From NCBI RefSeq assembly GCF_051020975.1, contig NW_027478169.1:2604001-2668000 (forward strand): 64,000 nucleotides of DNA, written 5' to 3'. The position numbers and the translations under genes were made by a program. The notes beneath the pieces were generated by a model, which ran no database searches, was not told where the DNA came from, and was given only the letters and a program-made list of their open reading frames with translations. Of this stretch, positions 1 to 10,200 are shown in pieces. The stretch's first letter is position 1, and each line of letters opens with the position of its first letter. The DNA is from Osmia lignaria lignaria. Its lineage: Eukaryota; Arthropoda; Insecta; Hymenoptera; Megachilidae.

Positions 1-218
1 ACTCTGCACTATTGCGAGCTGCAAATGCCACTTCCAGCTTAGCTGTGCAGAAGAAGAACAACAAGAAGAAGAAATATCTCGAAATATGTCCGTCAGGCCC
101 CTTCCCTTGAGATATATCTGCAAATATCTCGGAAACGAAGCGAGCTATGGCAAAATGTTAGGAGACCTTTTTTGTAGAGAATTATGTTTCCTACAATTTA
201 GGTTCTATGATATTTTTT
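1..218. repeat. Partial satellite unit at left edge
   Basis: This is the last 218 bases of a 322-bp unit cut by the window start. It begins in the middle segment (ctctgcactattgcgagctgc form) and ends with a B-type tail (CTACAATTTAGGTTC) before the GATC at 219. The array therefore continues to the left of the window. Confidence 0.95.
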
Positions 219-540
219 GATCAGAAGCGTAGTTTTCGAGATATATCGAGATATTTAAAAGTTCCGAAGCCGCACCAACATAATAGAGATACAGAAACAC
301 CGTGGCCCCTTTCTTTGAGATAACTCTGCACTAGTGCGAGCCGCAAATGCCACTTCCAGCTTAGCTGTGCAGAAGAAGAACAACAAGAAGAAGAAATATC
401 TCGAAATATGTCCGTCAGGCCCCTTCCCTTGAGATAAATATGCAAATATCTCGGAAACGAAGCGAGCTATGGCAAAATGTTAAGAGACCTTTTTTGTAGA
501 GAATTAAGTTTCCTACTTTTTATGTTCTATGATATTTTTT
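219..540. repeat. Reference type B satellite unit
   Basis: Representative of the B lineage. It starts GATCAGAAGCG, has TTTTCGAG in place of the XhoI-type CTCGAG, then ATATCGAGATAT, and carries the CTAGTGCGAGCCGC middle segment. B units are usually preceded by a TTATG...CTACAATTTATG tail. The middle segment contains the perfect 10-bp palindrome GCACTAGTGC at 328-337. The 3' half of this copy reads GAGATAAATATGC, a sub-variant frequent at the two ends of the window (before about 9.2 kb and after about 58 kb) and rare between. Confidence 0.93.
328..337. other. Perfect 10-bp palindrome GCACTAGTGC (example)
   Basis: GCACTAGTGC is its own reverse complement and contains an ACTAGT site. It is present in units with the CTAGTGCGAGCCGC middle segment (mostly B) and destroyed by a single G-to-T change in units with CTATTGCG. 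Palindromic dyads are common in centromeric satellites of several eukaryotes. No function is claimed here. Confidence 0.85.
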
Positions 541-862
541 GATCAGATGCGTAGTTCTCGAGATATATCAAGATATTTAAAAGTTCCGAAGCCGCACCAA
601 CATAATAGAGATACAGAAACACCGTGGCCCCTTTCTTTGAGATAACTCTGCACTATTGCGAGCTGTAAATGCCACTTCCAGCTTAGCTGTGCAGAAGAAG
701 AACAACAAGAAGAAGAAATATCTCGAAATATGTCCGTCAGGCCCCTTCCCTTGAGATATATCTGCAAATATCTCGGAAACGAAGCGAGCTATGGCAAAAT
801 GTTAAGAGACCTTTTTTGTAGAGAATAATGTTTCCTACAATTTACGTTCTATGATATTTTTT
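541..862. repeat. Reference type A satellite unit
   Basis: Representative of the A lineage. It starts GATCAGATGCG, then TTCTCGAG (a CTCGAG site absent from B units) and ATATCAAGATAT, with the CTATTGCGAGCTG middle segment that breaks the GCACTAGTGC palindrome. A units are usually preceded by a TTAAG...CTACTTTTTATG tail. In order, the unit holds an AT-rich head, CCGTGGCCCC, a first TTGAGATA box, a GAA/CAA-rich tract, AATATCTCGAAATATG, a second GGCCCCTT-TTGAGATA box, AATATCTCGGAAACG, and a tail with two T6 runs. Confidence 0.93.
754..763. other. Perfect 10-bp palindrome AGATATATCT (example)
   Basis: AGATATATCT is self-complementary and occurs in units whose second box reads TTGAGATATATCTGC. Units with TTGAGATAAATC lack it. 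Every unit head also carries the 8-bp palindrome GATATATC, for example at 562-569. Confidence 0.8.
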
Positions 863-890
863 GATCAGAAGCGTAGTTTTCGAGATATAT

Positions 891-1097
891 CGAGATATTT
901 AAAAGTTCCGAAGACGCACCAACATAATAGAGATACAGAAACACCGTGGCCCCTTTCTTTGAGATAACTGTGCGCTAGTGCGAGCCGCAAATGCCACTTC
1001 CAGCTTAGCTGTGCAGAAGAAGAACAACAAGAAGAAGAAATATCTCGAAATATGTCCGTCAGGCCCCTTCCCTTGAGATATATCTGCAAATATCTCG
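891..1097. other. Inverted 10-mers CGAGATATTT / AAATATCTCG (example B unit)
   Basis: In B units the head carries CGAGATATTT (here 891-900). Its exact reverse complement AAATATCTCG occurs twice further on in the same unit (1038-1047 and 1088-1097). The head could pair with either downstream arm in a folded single strand. A units keep only the inner AGATATTT of the head arm, so the dyad is stronger in B. Confidence 0.75.
1018..1047. repeat. GAA/CAA-rich purine tract plus AAATATCTCG arm (example unit)
   Basis: Each unit carries one tract built from GAA and CAA triplets, essentially free of T on the plus strand, running directly into AAATATCTCG. It is the most strand-asymmetric part of the unit. 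Variants are few: GAGGAA, an AAAATGAA form in four units near 11.3, 12.9, 18.1 and 19.7 kb, and GAATAAG in the two copies near 6.5 and 7.5 kb. It looks like a short microsatellite captured in the monomer that has not expanded. Confidence 0.7.
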
Positions 1098-3523
1098 GAA
1101 ACGAAGTGAGCTATGGCAAAATGTTAAGAGACCGTTTTTGTAGAGAATTAAGTTTCCTACTTTTTATGTTCTATGACATTTTTTGATCAGACGCGTAGTT
1201 CTCGAGATATATCAAGATATTTAAAAGTTCCGAAGCCGCACCAACATAATAGAGATACAGAAACACCGTGGCCCCTTTCTTTGAGATAACTCTGCACTAT
1301 TGCGAGCTGCAAATGCCACTTCCAGCTTAGCTGTGCAGAAGAAGAACAACAAGAAGAAGAAATATCTCGAAATATGTCCGTCAGGCCAGTTCCTTTGAGC
1401 TGAATCTGCAAATATCTCGGAAACGAAGCGAGCTATGGCAAAATGTTAAGAGACGTTTTTTGTAGAGAATTATGTTTCCTACAATTTATGTTCTATGATA
1501 TTTTTTGATCAGAAGCGTAGTTTTCGAGATATATCGAGATATTTAAAAGTTCCGAAGACGCACCAACATAATAGAGATACAGAAACACCGTGGCCCCTTT
1601 CTTTGAGATAACTGTGCACTAGTGCGAGCCGCAAATGCCACTTCCAGCTTAGCTGTGCAGAAGAAGAACAACAAGAAGAAGAAATATCTCGAAATATGTC
1701 CGTCAGGCCCCTTCCCTTGAGATAAATCTGCAAATATCTCGGAAACGAAGAGAGCTATGGCAAAATGTTAAGAGACCTTTTTTGTAGAGAATTAAGTTTC
1801 CTACTTTTCATGTTCTATGATATTTTTTGATCAGATGCGTAGTTCTCGAGATATATCAAGATATTTAAAAGTTCCGAAGCCGCACCAACATAATAGAGAT
1901 ACAGAAACACCGTGGCCCCTTTCTTTGAGATAACTCTGCACTGTTGCGAGCTGTAAATGCCACTTCCAGCTTAGCTGTGCAGAAGAAGAACAACAAGAAG
2001 AAGAAATATCTCGAAATATGTCCGTCAGGCCAGTTCCTTTGAGCTGAATCTGCAAATATCTCGGAAACGAAGCGAGCTATGGCAAAATGTTAAGACACGT
2101 TTTTTGTAGAGAATTATGTTTCCTACAATTTATGTTCTATGATATTTTTTGATCAGAAGCGTAGTTTTCGAGATATATCGAGATATTTAAAAGTTCCGAA
2201 GCCGCACCAACATAATAGAGATACAGAAACACCGTGGCCCCTTTCTGTGAGATAACTCTGCAATATTGCGAGCTGCAAATGCCACTTCCAGCTTAGCTGT
2301 GCAGAGGAGGAACAACAAGAAGAAGAAATATCTCGAAATATGTCCGTCAGGCCAGTTCCTTTGAGCTGAATCTGCAAATATCTCGGAAACGAAGCGAGCT
2401 ATGGCAAAATGTTAAGAGACCTTTTTTGTAGAGAATTAAGTTTCCTACTTTTTATGTTCGATGATATTTTTTGATCAGATGCGTAGTTCTCGAGATATAT
2501 CAAGATATTTAAAAGTTCCGAAGCTGCACCAACATAATAGAGGTACAGAAACACCGTGGCCTCTTTCTTTGAGATAACACTGCACTATTGCGTGCTGCAA
2601 ATGCCACTTCGAGCTTAGCTGTGCAGAAGAAGAACAACAAGAAGAAGAAATATCTCGAAATATGTCCGTCAGACCCCTTCCCTTGAGATATATCTGCAAA
2701 TATCTCGGAAACGAAGCGAGCTATGGCAAAATCTTAAGAGACCTTTTTTGTAGAGAATTATGTTTCCTACAATTTAGGTTGTATGATATTTTTTGATCAG
2801 AAGCGTAGTTTTCGAGATATATCGAGATATTTAAAAGTTCCGAAGCCGTACCAACATAATAGAGATACAGAAACACCGTGGCCCCTTTCTTTGAGATAAC
2901 TCTGCACTAGTGCGAGCCGCAAATGCCACTTCCAGCTTAGCTGTGCAGAAGAAGAACAACAAGAAGAAGAAATATCTCGAAATATGTCCGTCAGGCCCCT
3001 TCCCTTGAGATAAATATGCAAATATCTCGGAAACGAAGCGAGCTATGGCAAAATGTTAAGAGACCTTTTTTGTAGAGAATCAAGTTTCCTACTTTTTATG
3101 TTGTATGATATTTTTTGATCAGAAGCGTAGTTTTCGAGATATATCGAGATATTTAAAAGTTCCGAAGCCTCACCAACATAATAGAGATACAGAAACACCG
3201 TGGCCCCTTTCTTTGAGATAACTCTGCACTAGTGCAAGCGGCAAATGCCACTTCCAGCTTAGCTGTGCAGAAGAAGAACAACAAGAAGAAGAAATATCTC
3301 GAAATATGTCCGTCAGGCCACTTCCCTTGAGATAAATCTGCAAATATCTCGGAAACGAAGCGAGCTATGGCAAAATGTTAAGAGACCTTTTTTGTAGAGA
3401 ATTAAGTTTCCTACTTTTTATGTTCGATGATATTTTTTGATCAGATGCGTAGTTCTCGAGATATATCAAGATATTTAAAAGTTCCGAAGCCGCACCAACA
3501 TAATAGAGATACAGAAACACCGT

Positions 3524-3550
3524 GGCCCCTTTCTTTGAGATAACTCTGCA
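3524..3550. repeat. Internal sub-repeat, copy 1 (example unit)
   Basis: Within each 322-bp unit, a 27-base segment beginning GGCCCCTT and ending TCTGCA occurs twice, 114 bp apart. In this unit the copies at 3524-3550 and 3638-3664 match at 24 of 27 positions. Similarity continues weakly downstream (GCGAGCT followed by GCAAATG-like sequence in both). I infer that part of the unit arose by an old internal duplication. Confidence 0.75.
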
Positions 3551-3637
3551 CTATTGCGAGCTGCAAATGCCACTTCGAGCTTAGCTGTGCAGAAGAAGAA
3601 CAACAAGAAGAAGAAATACCTCGAAATATGTCCGTCA

Positions 3638-3664
3638 GGCCCCTTCCCTTGAGATAAATCTGCA
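3638..3664. repeat. Internal sub-repeat, copy 2 (example unit)
   Basis: Partner of 3524-3550. The three mismatches are T/C at positions 9 and 11 and C/A at position 21 of the segment. The second copy is followed by AATATCTCGGAAACGAAGCGAGCTATGGCAAAATG-type sequence, the first by the shorter GCGAGCTGCAAATG context. Confidence 0.75.
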
Positions 3665-4404
3665 AATATCTCGGAAACGAAGAGAGCTATGGGAAAATGT
3701 TAAGAGACCTTTTTTGTAGAGAATTATGTTTCCGACAATTTATGTTCTATGATATTTTTTGATCAGAAGCGTAGTTTTCGAGATATATCAAGATATTTAA
3801 AAGTTCCGAAGCCGCACCAACATAATAGAGATACAGAAACACCGTGGCCCCTTTCTTTGAGATAACTCTGCACTATTGCGAGCTGCAAATGCCACTTCCA
3901 GCTTAGCTGTGTAGAGGAAGAACAACAAGAAGAAGAAATATCTCGAAATATGTCCGTCAGGCCCCTTCCCTTGAGATATATCTGCAAATATCTCGGAAAC
4001 GAAGCGAGCTATGGCAAAATGTTAGGAGACCTTTTTTGTAGAGAATCATGTTTCCTACTTTTTATGTTCTATGATATTTTTTGATCAGATGCGTAGTTCT
4101 CGAGATATATCAAGATATTTAAAAGTTCCGAAGCCGCACCAACATAATAGAGATACAGAAACACCGTGGCCCCTTTCTTTGAGATAACTCTGCACTATTG
4201 CGAGCTGCAAATGCCACTTCCAGCTTAGCTGTGCAGAGGAAGAACAACAAGAAGAAGAAATATCTCGAAATATGTCCGTCAGGCCCCTTCCGTTGAGATA
4301 TATCTGCAAATATCTCGGAAACGAAGCGAGCTATGGCAAAATGTTAAGAGACATTTTTTGTAGAGAATTATGTTTCCTACAATTTATGTTCTATGATATT
4401 TTTT

Positions 4405-5048
4405 GATCAGAAGCGTAGTTTTCGAGATATATCGAGATATTTAAAAGTTCCGAAGCCGCACCAACATAATAGAGATACAGAAACACCGTGGCCCCTTTCT
4501 TTGAGATAACTCTGCACTAGTGCGAGCCGCAAATGCCACTTCCAGCTTAGCTGTGCAGAAGAAGAACAACAAGAAGAAGAAATATCTCGAAATATGTCCG
4601 TCAGGCCCCTTCCCTTGAGATAAATATGCAAATATCTCGGAAACGAAGCGAGCTATGGCAAAATGTTAAGAGACCTTTTTTGTAGAGAATTAAGTTTCCT
4701 ACTTTTTATGTTCTATGATATTTTTTGATCAGATGCGTAGTTCTCGAGATATATCAAGATATTTAAAAGTTCCGAAGCCGCACCAACATAATAGAGATAC
4801 AGAAACACCGTGGCCCCTTCCTTTGAGATAACTCTGCACTAGTGCGAGCCGCAAATGCCACTTCCAGCTTAGCTGTGCAGAAGAAGAACAACAAGAAGAA
4901 GAAATATCTCGAAATATGTCCGTCAGGCCCCTTCCCTTGAGATAAATCTGCAAATATCTCGGAAACGAAGCGAGCTATGGCAAAATGTTAAGAGACCCTT
5001 TTTGTAGAGAATTAAGTTTCCTACTTTTTATGTTCTATGATATTTTTT
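4405..5048. repeat. Dimer block repeated at 8913 (14-unit offset), copy 1
   Basis: Two units (B then A) with CCCCTTCCTTTGAG and AGACCCTTTTTG marks recur at 8913-9556, 4508 bp (14 x 322) away. I see only two differences between the copies. Similarity extends a little to the left (AGACATTTTTTG tail). Confidence 0.8.
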
Positions 5049-6014
5049 GATCAGATGCGTAGTTCTCGAGATATATCAAGATATTTAAAAGTTCCGAAGC
5101 CGCACCAACATAATAGAGATACAGAAACACCGTGGCCCCTTTCTTTGAGATAACTCTGCACTATTGCGAGCTGGAAATGCCACTTCCAGTTTAGCTGTGC
5201 AGAAGAAGAACAACAAGAAGAAGAAATATCTCGAAATATGTCCGTTAGGCCCCTTCCCTTGAGATAAATCTGCAAATATATCGGAAACGAAGCGAGCTAT
5301 GGCAAAATGTTGAGAGACCTTTTTTGTAGAGAATTAAGTTTCCTACTTTTTATGTTCTATGATATTTTTTGATCAGAAGCGTAGTTTTCGAGATATATCG
5401 AGATATTTAAAAGTTCCGAAGCCGCACCAACATAATAGAGATACAGAAACACCGTGGCCCCTTTCTTTGAGATAACTCTGCACTAGTGCGAGCCGCAAAT
5501 GCCACTTCCAGCTTAGCTGTGCATAAGAAGAACAACAAGAAGAAGAAACATCTCGAAATATGTCCGTCAGGCCCCTTCCCTTGAGATAAATATGCAAATA
5601 TCTCGGAAACGAAGCGAGCTATGGCAAAATGTTAAGAGACCTTTTTTGTAGAGAATTAAGTTTCCTACTTTTTATGTTCTATGATATTTTTTGATCAGAT
5701 GCGTAGTTCTCGAGATATATCAAGATATTTAAAAGTTCCGAAGCCGCACCAACATAATAGCGATACAGAAACACCGTGGCCCCTTTCTTTGAGATAACTC
5801 TGCACTATTGCGAGCTGCAAATGCCACTTCCAGTTTAGCTGTGCAGAAGAAGAACAACAAGAAGAAGAAATATCTCGAAATATGTCCGTTAGGCCCCTTC
5901 CCTTGAGATAAATCTGCAAATATCTCGGAAACAAAGCGAGCTATGGCAAAATGTTAAGAGACCTTTTTTGGAGAGAATTAAGTTTCCTACTTTTTATGTT
6001 CTATGATATTTTTT

Positions 6015-6336
6015 GATCAGAAGCGTAGTTCTCGAGATATATCAAGATATTTAAAAGTTCCGAAGCCGCACCAACATAATAGAGATACAGAAACACCGTG
6101 GCCCCTTTCTTTGAGATAACTCTGCACTATTGCGAGCTGGAAATGCCACTTCCAGTTTAGCTGTGCAGAAGAAGAACAACAAGAAGAAGAAATATCTCGA
6201 AATATGTCCGTTAGGCCCCTTCCCTTGAGATAAATCTGCAAATATCTCGGAAACGAAGCGAGCTATGGCAAAATGTTAAGAGACCTTTTTTGTAGAGAAT
6301 TAAGTTTCCTACTTTTTATGTTCTATGATATTTTTT
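6015..6336. repeat. Hybrid unit: B-type start, A-type head
   Basis: Begins GATCAGAAGCG (B) but continues TTCTCGAG and ATATCAAG (A). The switch falls within GCGTAGTT, which both lineages share. Confidence 0.75.
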
Positions 6337-7302
6337 GATCAGAAGCGTAGTTTTCGAGATATATCGAGATATTTAAAAGTTCCGAAGCCGCACCAACATA
6401 ATAGACATACAGAAACACCGTGGCCCCTTTCTTTGAGATAACTCTGCACTAGTGCGAGCCGCAAATGCCACTTCCAGCTTAGCTGTGCATAAGAAGAACA
6501 ACAAGAATAAGAAACATCTCGAAATATGTCCGTCAGGCCCCTTCCCTTGAGATAAATATGCAAATATCTCGGAAACGAAGCGAGCTATGGCAAAATGTTA
6601 CGAGACCTTTTTTGTAGAGAATTAAGTTTCCTACTTTTTATGTTCTATGATATTTTTTGATCAGATGCGTAGTTCTCGAGATATATCAAGATATTTAAAA
6701 GTTCCGAAGCCGCACCAACATAATAGAGATACAGAAACACCGTGGCCCCTTTCTTTGAGATAACTCTGCACTATTGCGAGCTGCAAATGCCACTTCCAGC
6801 TTAGCTGTGCAGAGGAAGAACAACAAGAAGAAGAAATATCTCGAAATATGTCCGTCAGGCCCCTTCCCTTGAGATATATCTGCAAATATGTCGGAAACGA
6901 AGCGAGCTATGGCAAAATGTTAAGAGACCTATTTTGTAGAGAATTAAGTTTCCTACCTTTTATGTTCTATGATATTTTTTGATCAGATGCGTAGTTCTCG
7001 AGATATATCAAGATATTTAAAAGTTCCGAAGCCGCACCAACATAATAGAGATACAGAAACACCGTGGCCCCTTTCTTTGAGATAACTCTGCACTATTGCG
7101 AGCTGCAAATGCCACTTCCAGCTTAGCTGTGTAGAGGAAGAACAACAAGAAGAAGAAATATCTCGAAATATGTCCGTCAGGCCCCTTCCCTTGAGATATA
7201 TCTGCAAATATCTCGGAAACGAAGCGAGCTATGGCAAAATGTTAAGAGACCTTTTTTGTAGAGAATTATGTTTCCTACAATTTATGTTCTATGATATTTT
7301 TT
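6337..7302. repeat. Recent trimer duplication, copy 1
   Basis: This 966-bp block is followed directly by a copy with no difference that I could see by eye. Shared rare marks include AGACATACAG, GTGCATAAG, GAATAAGAAAC, TTACGAGACC, AATATGTCGG, CCTATTTTG and GTGTAGAGG. The left flank is an A-type tail while copy 2 is preceded by a B-type tail, which places the duplication end near the unit boundary. Confidence 0.92.
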
Positions 7303-8268
7303 GATCAGAAGCGTAGTTTTCGAGATATATCGAGATATTTAAAAGTTCCGAAGCCGCACCAACATAATAGACATACAGAAACACCGTGGCCCCTTTCTTT
7401 GAGATAACTCTGCACTAGTGCGAGCCGCAAATGCCACTTCCAGCTTAGCTGTGCATAAGAAGAACAACAAGAATAAGAAACATCTCGAAATATGTCCGTC
7501 AGGCCCCTTCCCTTGAGATAAATATGCAAATATCTCGGAAACGAAGCGAGCTATGGCAAAATGTTACGAGACCTTTTTTGTAGAGAATTAAGTTTCCTAC
7601 TTTTTATGTTCTATGATATTTTTTGATCAGATGCGTAGTTCTCGAGATATATCAAGATATTTAAAAGTTCCGAAGCCGCACCAACATAATAGAGATACAG
7701 AAACACCGTGGCCCCTTTCTTTGAGATAACTCTGCACTATTGCGAGCTGCAAATGCCACTTCCAGCTTAGCTGTGCAGAGGAAGAACAACAAGAAGAAGA
7801 AATATCTCGAAATATGTCCGTCAGGCCCCTTCCCTTGAGATATATCTGCAAATATGTCGGAAACGAAGCGAGCTATGGCAAAATGTTAAGAGACCTATTT
7901 TGTAGAGAATTAAGTTTCCTACCTTTTATGTTCTATGATATTTTTTGATCAGATGCGTAGTTCTCGAGATATATCAAGATATTTAAAAGTTCCGAAGCCG
8001 CACCAACATAATAGAGATACAGAAACACCGTGGCCCCTTTCTTTGAGATAACTCTGCACTATTGCGAGCTGCAAATGCCACTTCCAGCTTAGCTGTGTAG
8101 AGGAAGAACAACAAGAAGAAGAAATATCTCGAAATATGTCCGTCAGGCCCCTTCCCTTGAGATATATCTGCAAATATCTCGGAAACGAAGCGAGCTATGG
8201 CAAAATGTTAAGAGACCTTTTTTGTAGAGAATTATGTTTCCTACAATTTATGTTCTATGATATTTTTT
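7303..8268. repeat. Recent trimer duplication, copy 2
   Basis: Tandem partner of 6337-7302, exactly 966 bp downstream, with every rare mark repeated in the same order. Apparent identity over three full units contrasts with the several-percent differences between neighbouring units, so this is among the youngest exchanges in the window. Confidence 0.92.
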
Positions 8269-8912
8269 GATCAGAAGCGTAGTTTTCGAGATATATCGAG
8301 ATATTTAAAAGTTCCGAAGCCGCACCAACATAATAGAGATACAGAAACACCGTGGCCCCTTTCTTCGAGATAACTCTGCACCAGTGCGAGCCGCAAATGC
8401 CACTTCGAGCTTAGCTGTGCAGAAGAAGAACAACAAGAAGAAGAAATATCTCGAAATATGTCCGTCAGGCCCCTTCCCTTGAGATAAATATGCAAATATC
8501 TCGGAAACGAAGCGAGCTATGGCAAAATGTTAAGAGACCTTTTTTGTAGAGAATTAAGTTTCCTACTTTTTATGTTCTATGATATTTTTTGATCAGATAC
8601 GTAGTTCTCGAGATATATCAAGATATTTAAAAGTTCCGAAGCCGCACCAACATAATAGAGATACAGAAACACCGTGGCCCCTTTCTTTGAGATAACTCTG
8701 CACTATTGCGAGCTGGAAATGCCACTTCCAGTTTAGCTGTGCAGAAGAAGAACAACAAGAAGAAGAAATATCTCGAAATATGTCCGTTAGGCCCCTTCCC
8801 TTGAGATAAATCTGCAAATATCTCGGAAACAAAGCGAGCTATGGCAAAATGTTAAGAGACATTTTTTGTAGAGAATTATGTTTCCTACAATTTATGTTCT
8901 ATGATATTTTTT

Positions 8913-9556
8913 GATCAGAAGCGTAGTTTTCGAGATATATCGAGATATTTAAAAGTTCCGAAGCCGCACCAACATAATAGAGATACAGAAACACCGTGGC
9001 CCCTTTCTTTGAGATAACTCTGCACTAGTGCGAGCCGCAAATGCCACTTCCAGCTTAGCTGTGCAGAAGAAGAACAACAAGAAGAAGAAATATCTCGAAA
9101 TATGTCCGTCAGGCCCCTTCCCTTGAGATAAATATGCAAATATCTCGGAAACGAAGCGAGCTATGGCAAAATGTTAAGAGACCTTTTTTGTAGAGAATTA
9201 AGTTTCCTACTTTTTATGTTCTATGATATTTTTTGATCAGATGCGTAGTTCTCGAGATATATCAAGATATTTAAAAGTTCCGAAGCCGCACCAACATAAT
9301 AGAGATACAGAAACACCGTGGCCCCTTCCTTTGAGATAACTCTGCACTAGTGCGAGCCGCAAATGCCACTTCCAGCTTAGCTGTGCAGAAGAAGAACAAC
9401 AAGAAGAAGAAATATCTCGAAATATGTGCGTCAGGCCCCTTCCCTTGAGATAAATCTGCAACTATCTCGGAAACGAAGCGAGCTATGGCAAAATGTTAAG
9501 AGACCCTTTTTGTAGAGAATTAAGTTTCCTACTTTTTATGTTCTATGATATTTTTT
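8913..9556. repeat. Dimer block repeated from 4405, copy 2
   Basis: Partner of 4405-5048. Private changes here are ATGTGCGTC near 9425 and CAACTATC near 9470. The next unit to the right (9557) no longer follows the 14-unit partner, so the shared block ends near 9557. Confidence 0.8.
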
Positions 9557-9878
9557 GATCAGATGCGTAGTTCTCGAGATATATCAAGATATTTAAAAGT
9601 TCCGAAGCCGCACCAACATAATAGAGATACAGAAACACCGTGGCCCCTTTCTTTGAGATAACTCTGCACTATTGCGACCTGCAAATGCCACTTCCAGCTC
9701 AGCTGTGCAGAAGAAGAACAACAAGAAGAAGAAATATCTCGAAATATGTCCGTCAGGCCCCTTCCCTTGAGATAAATCTGCAAATATCTCGGAAACGAAG
9801 CGAGCTATGGCAAAATGTTAAGAGACCGTTTTTGTAGAGAATTAAGTTTCCTACTTTTTATGTTCTATGATATTTTTT

Positions 9879-10200
9879 GATCAGACGCGTAGTTTTCGAG
9901 ATATATCGAGATATTTAAAAGTTCCGAAGCCGCACCAACATAATAAAGATCCAGAAACACCGTGGCCCCTTTCTTTGAGATAACTGTGCACTAGTGCGAG
10001 CCGCAAATGCCACTTCCAGCTTAGCTGTGCAGAAGAAGAACAACAAGAAGAAGAAATATCTCGAAATATGTCCGTCAGGCCCCTTCCCTTGAGATAAATC
10101 TGCAAATATCTCGGAAACGAAGCGAGCTATGGCAAAATGTTGAGAGACCTTTTTTGTAGAGAATTAAGTTTCCTACTTTTCATGTTCTATGATATTTTTT
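9879..10200. repeat. Hybrid unit: A-type start, B-type head
   Basis: Begins GATCAGACGCG (an A-lineage sub-variant) but then has TTTTCGAG and ATATCGAG of type B, with CTGTGCACTAGTGC in the middle. The switch lies within GCGTAGTT. It also carries a private GATCCAGAAAC in place of GATACAGAAAC. Confidence 0.8.

Larger units (their letters stand above)
219..4404. repeat. Alternating B-A dimer zone (about 644-bp period)
   Basis: Unit types by start run B219, A541, B863, A1185, B1507, A1829, B2151, A2473, B2795, B3117, A3439, B3761, A4083. Alternation is perfect except for one B-B step at 2795/3117. Several units (1185, 1829, 2151) carry the GGCCAGTTCC 3' cassette. The B units at 863 and 1507 have the GACGCACC head variant and CTGTGC in the middle segment. 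Confidence 0.85.
4405..8268. repeat. B-A-A trimer zone (966-bp period)
   Basis: B units start at 4405, 5371, 6337 and 7303 (and again at 8269), each followed by two A units, giving four trimers of 966 bp. Rare changes are shared between successive trimers: GTGCATAAG plus GAAACATC in the B units at 5371, 6337 and 7303, and a TTTAGCTG middle in A units at 5049, 5693 and 6015. Divergence falls towards 6337-8268, where two trimers look identical. Confidence 0.85.

Noticed and set aside
155..220. T6 runs as transcription terminators, AATAAA as a poly(A) signal
   Set aside because: T6 runs have no stem in front and occur in all units. AATAAA appears only in variant tails (GAGAATAAAG) and has no gene to serve.
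211..240. Hammerhead ribozyme core (CTGATGA-like), as found in some satellites
   Set aside because: The minus strand reads CTGATCA at the unit start, which lacks the conserved core base, and no properly placed GAAA arm and stems were found.
581..602. AGTTCCGAAGCCGCACCA-like stretch in each unit resembling a tRNA T-arm and 3' end
   Set aside because: There is no paired T-stem, anticodon arm, D-arm or matching acceptor strand upstream. The likeness to a CCGCACCA end is chance.
1018..1047. Telomere-like or simple-sequence expansion in the GAA/CAA tract
   Set aside because: The tract keeps nearly the same length in every unit and shows no expansion. No TTAGG or TTAGGG runs are present.
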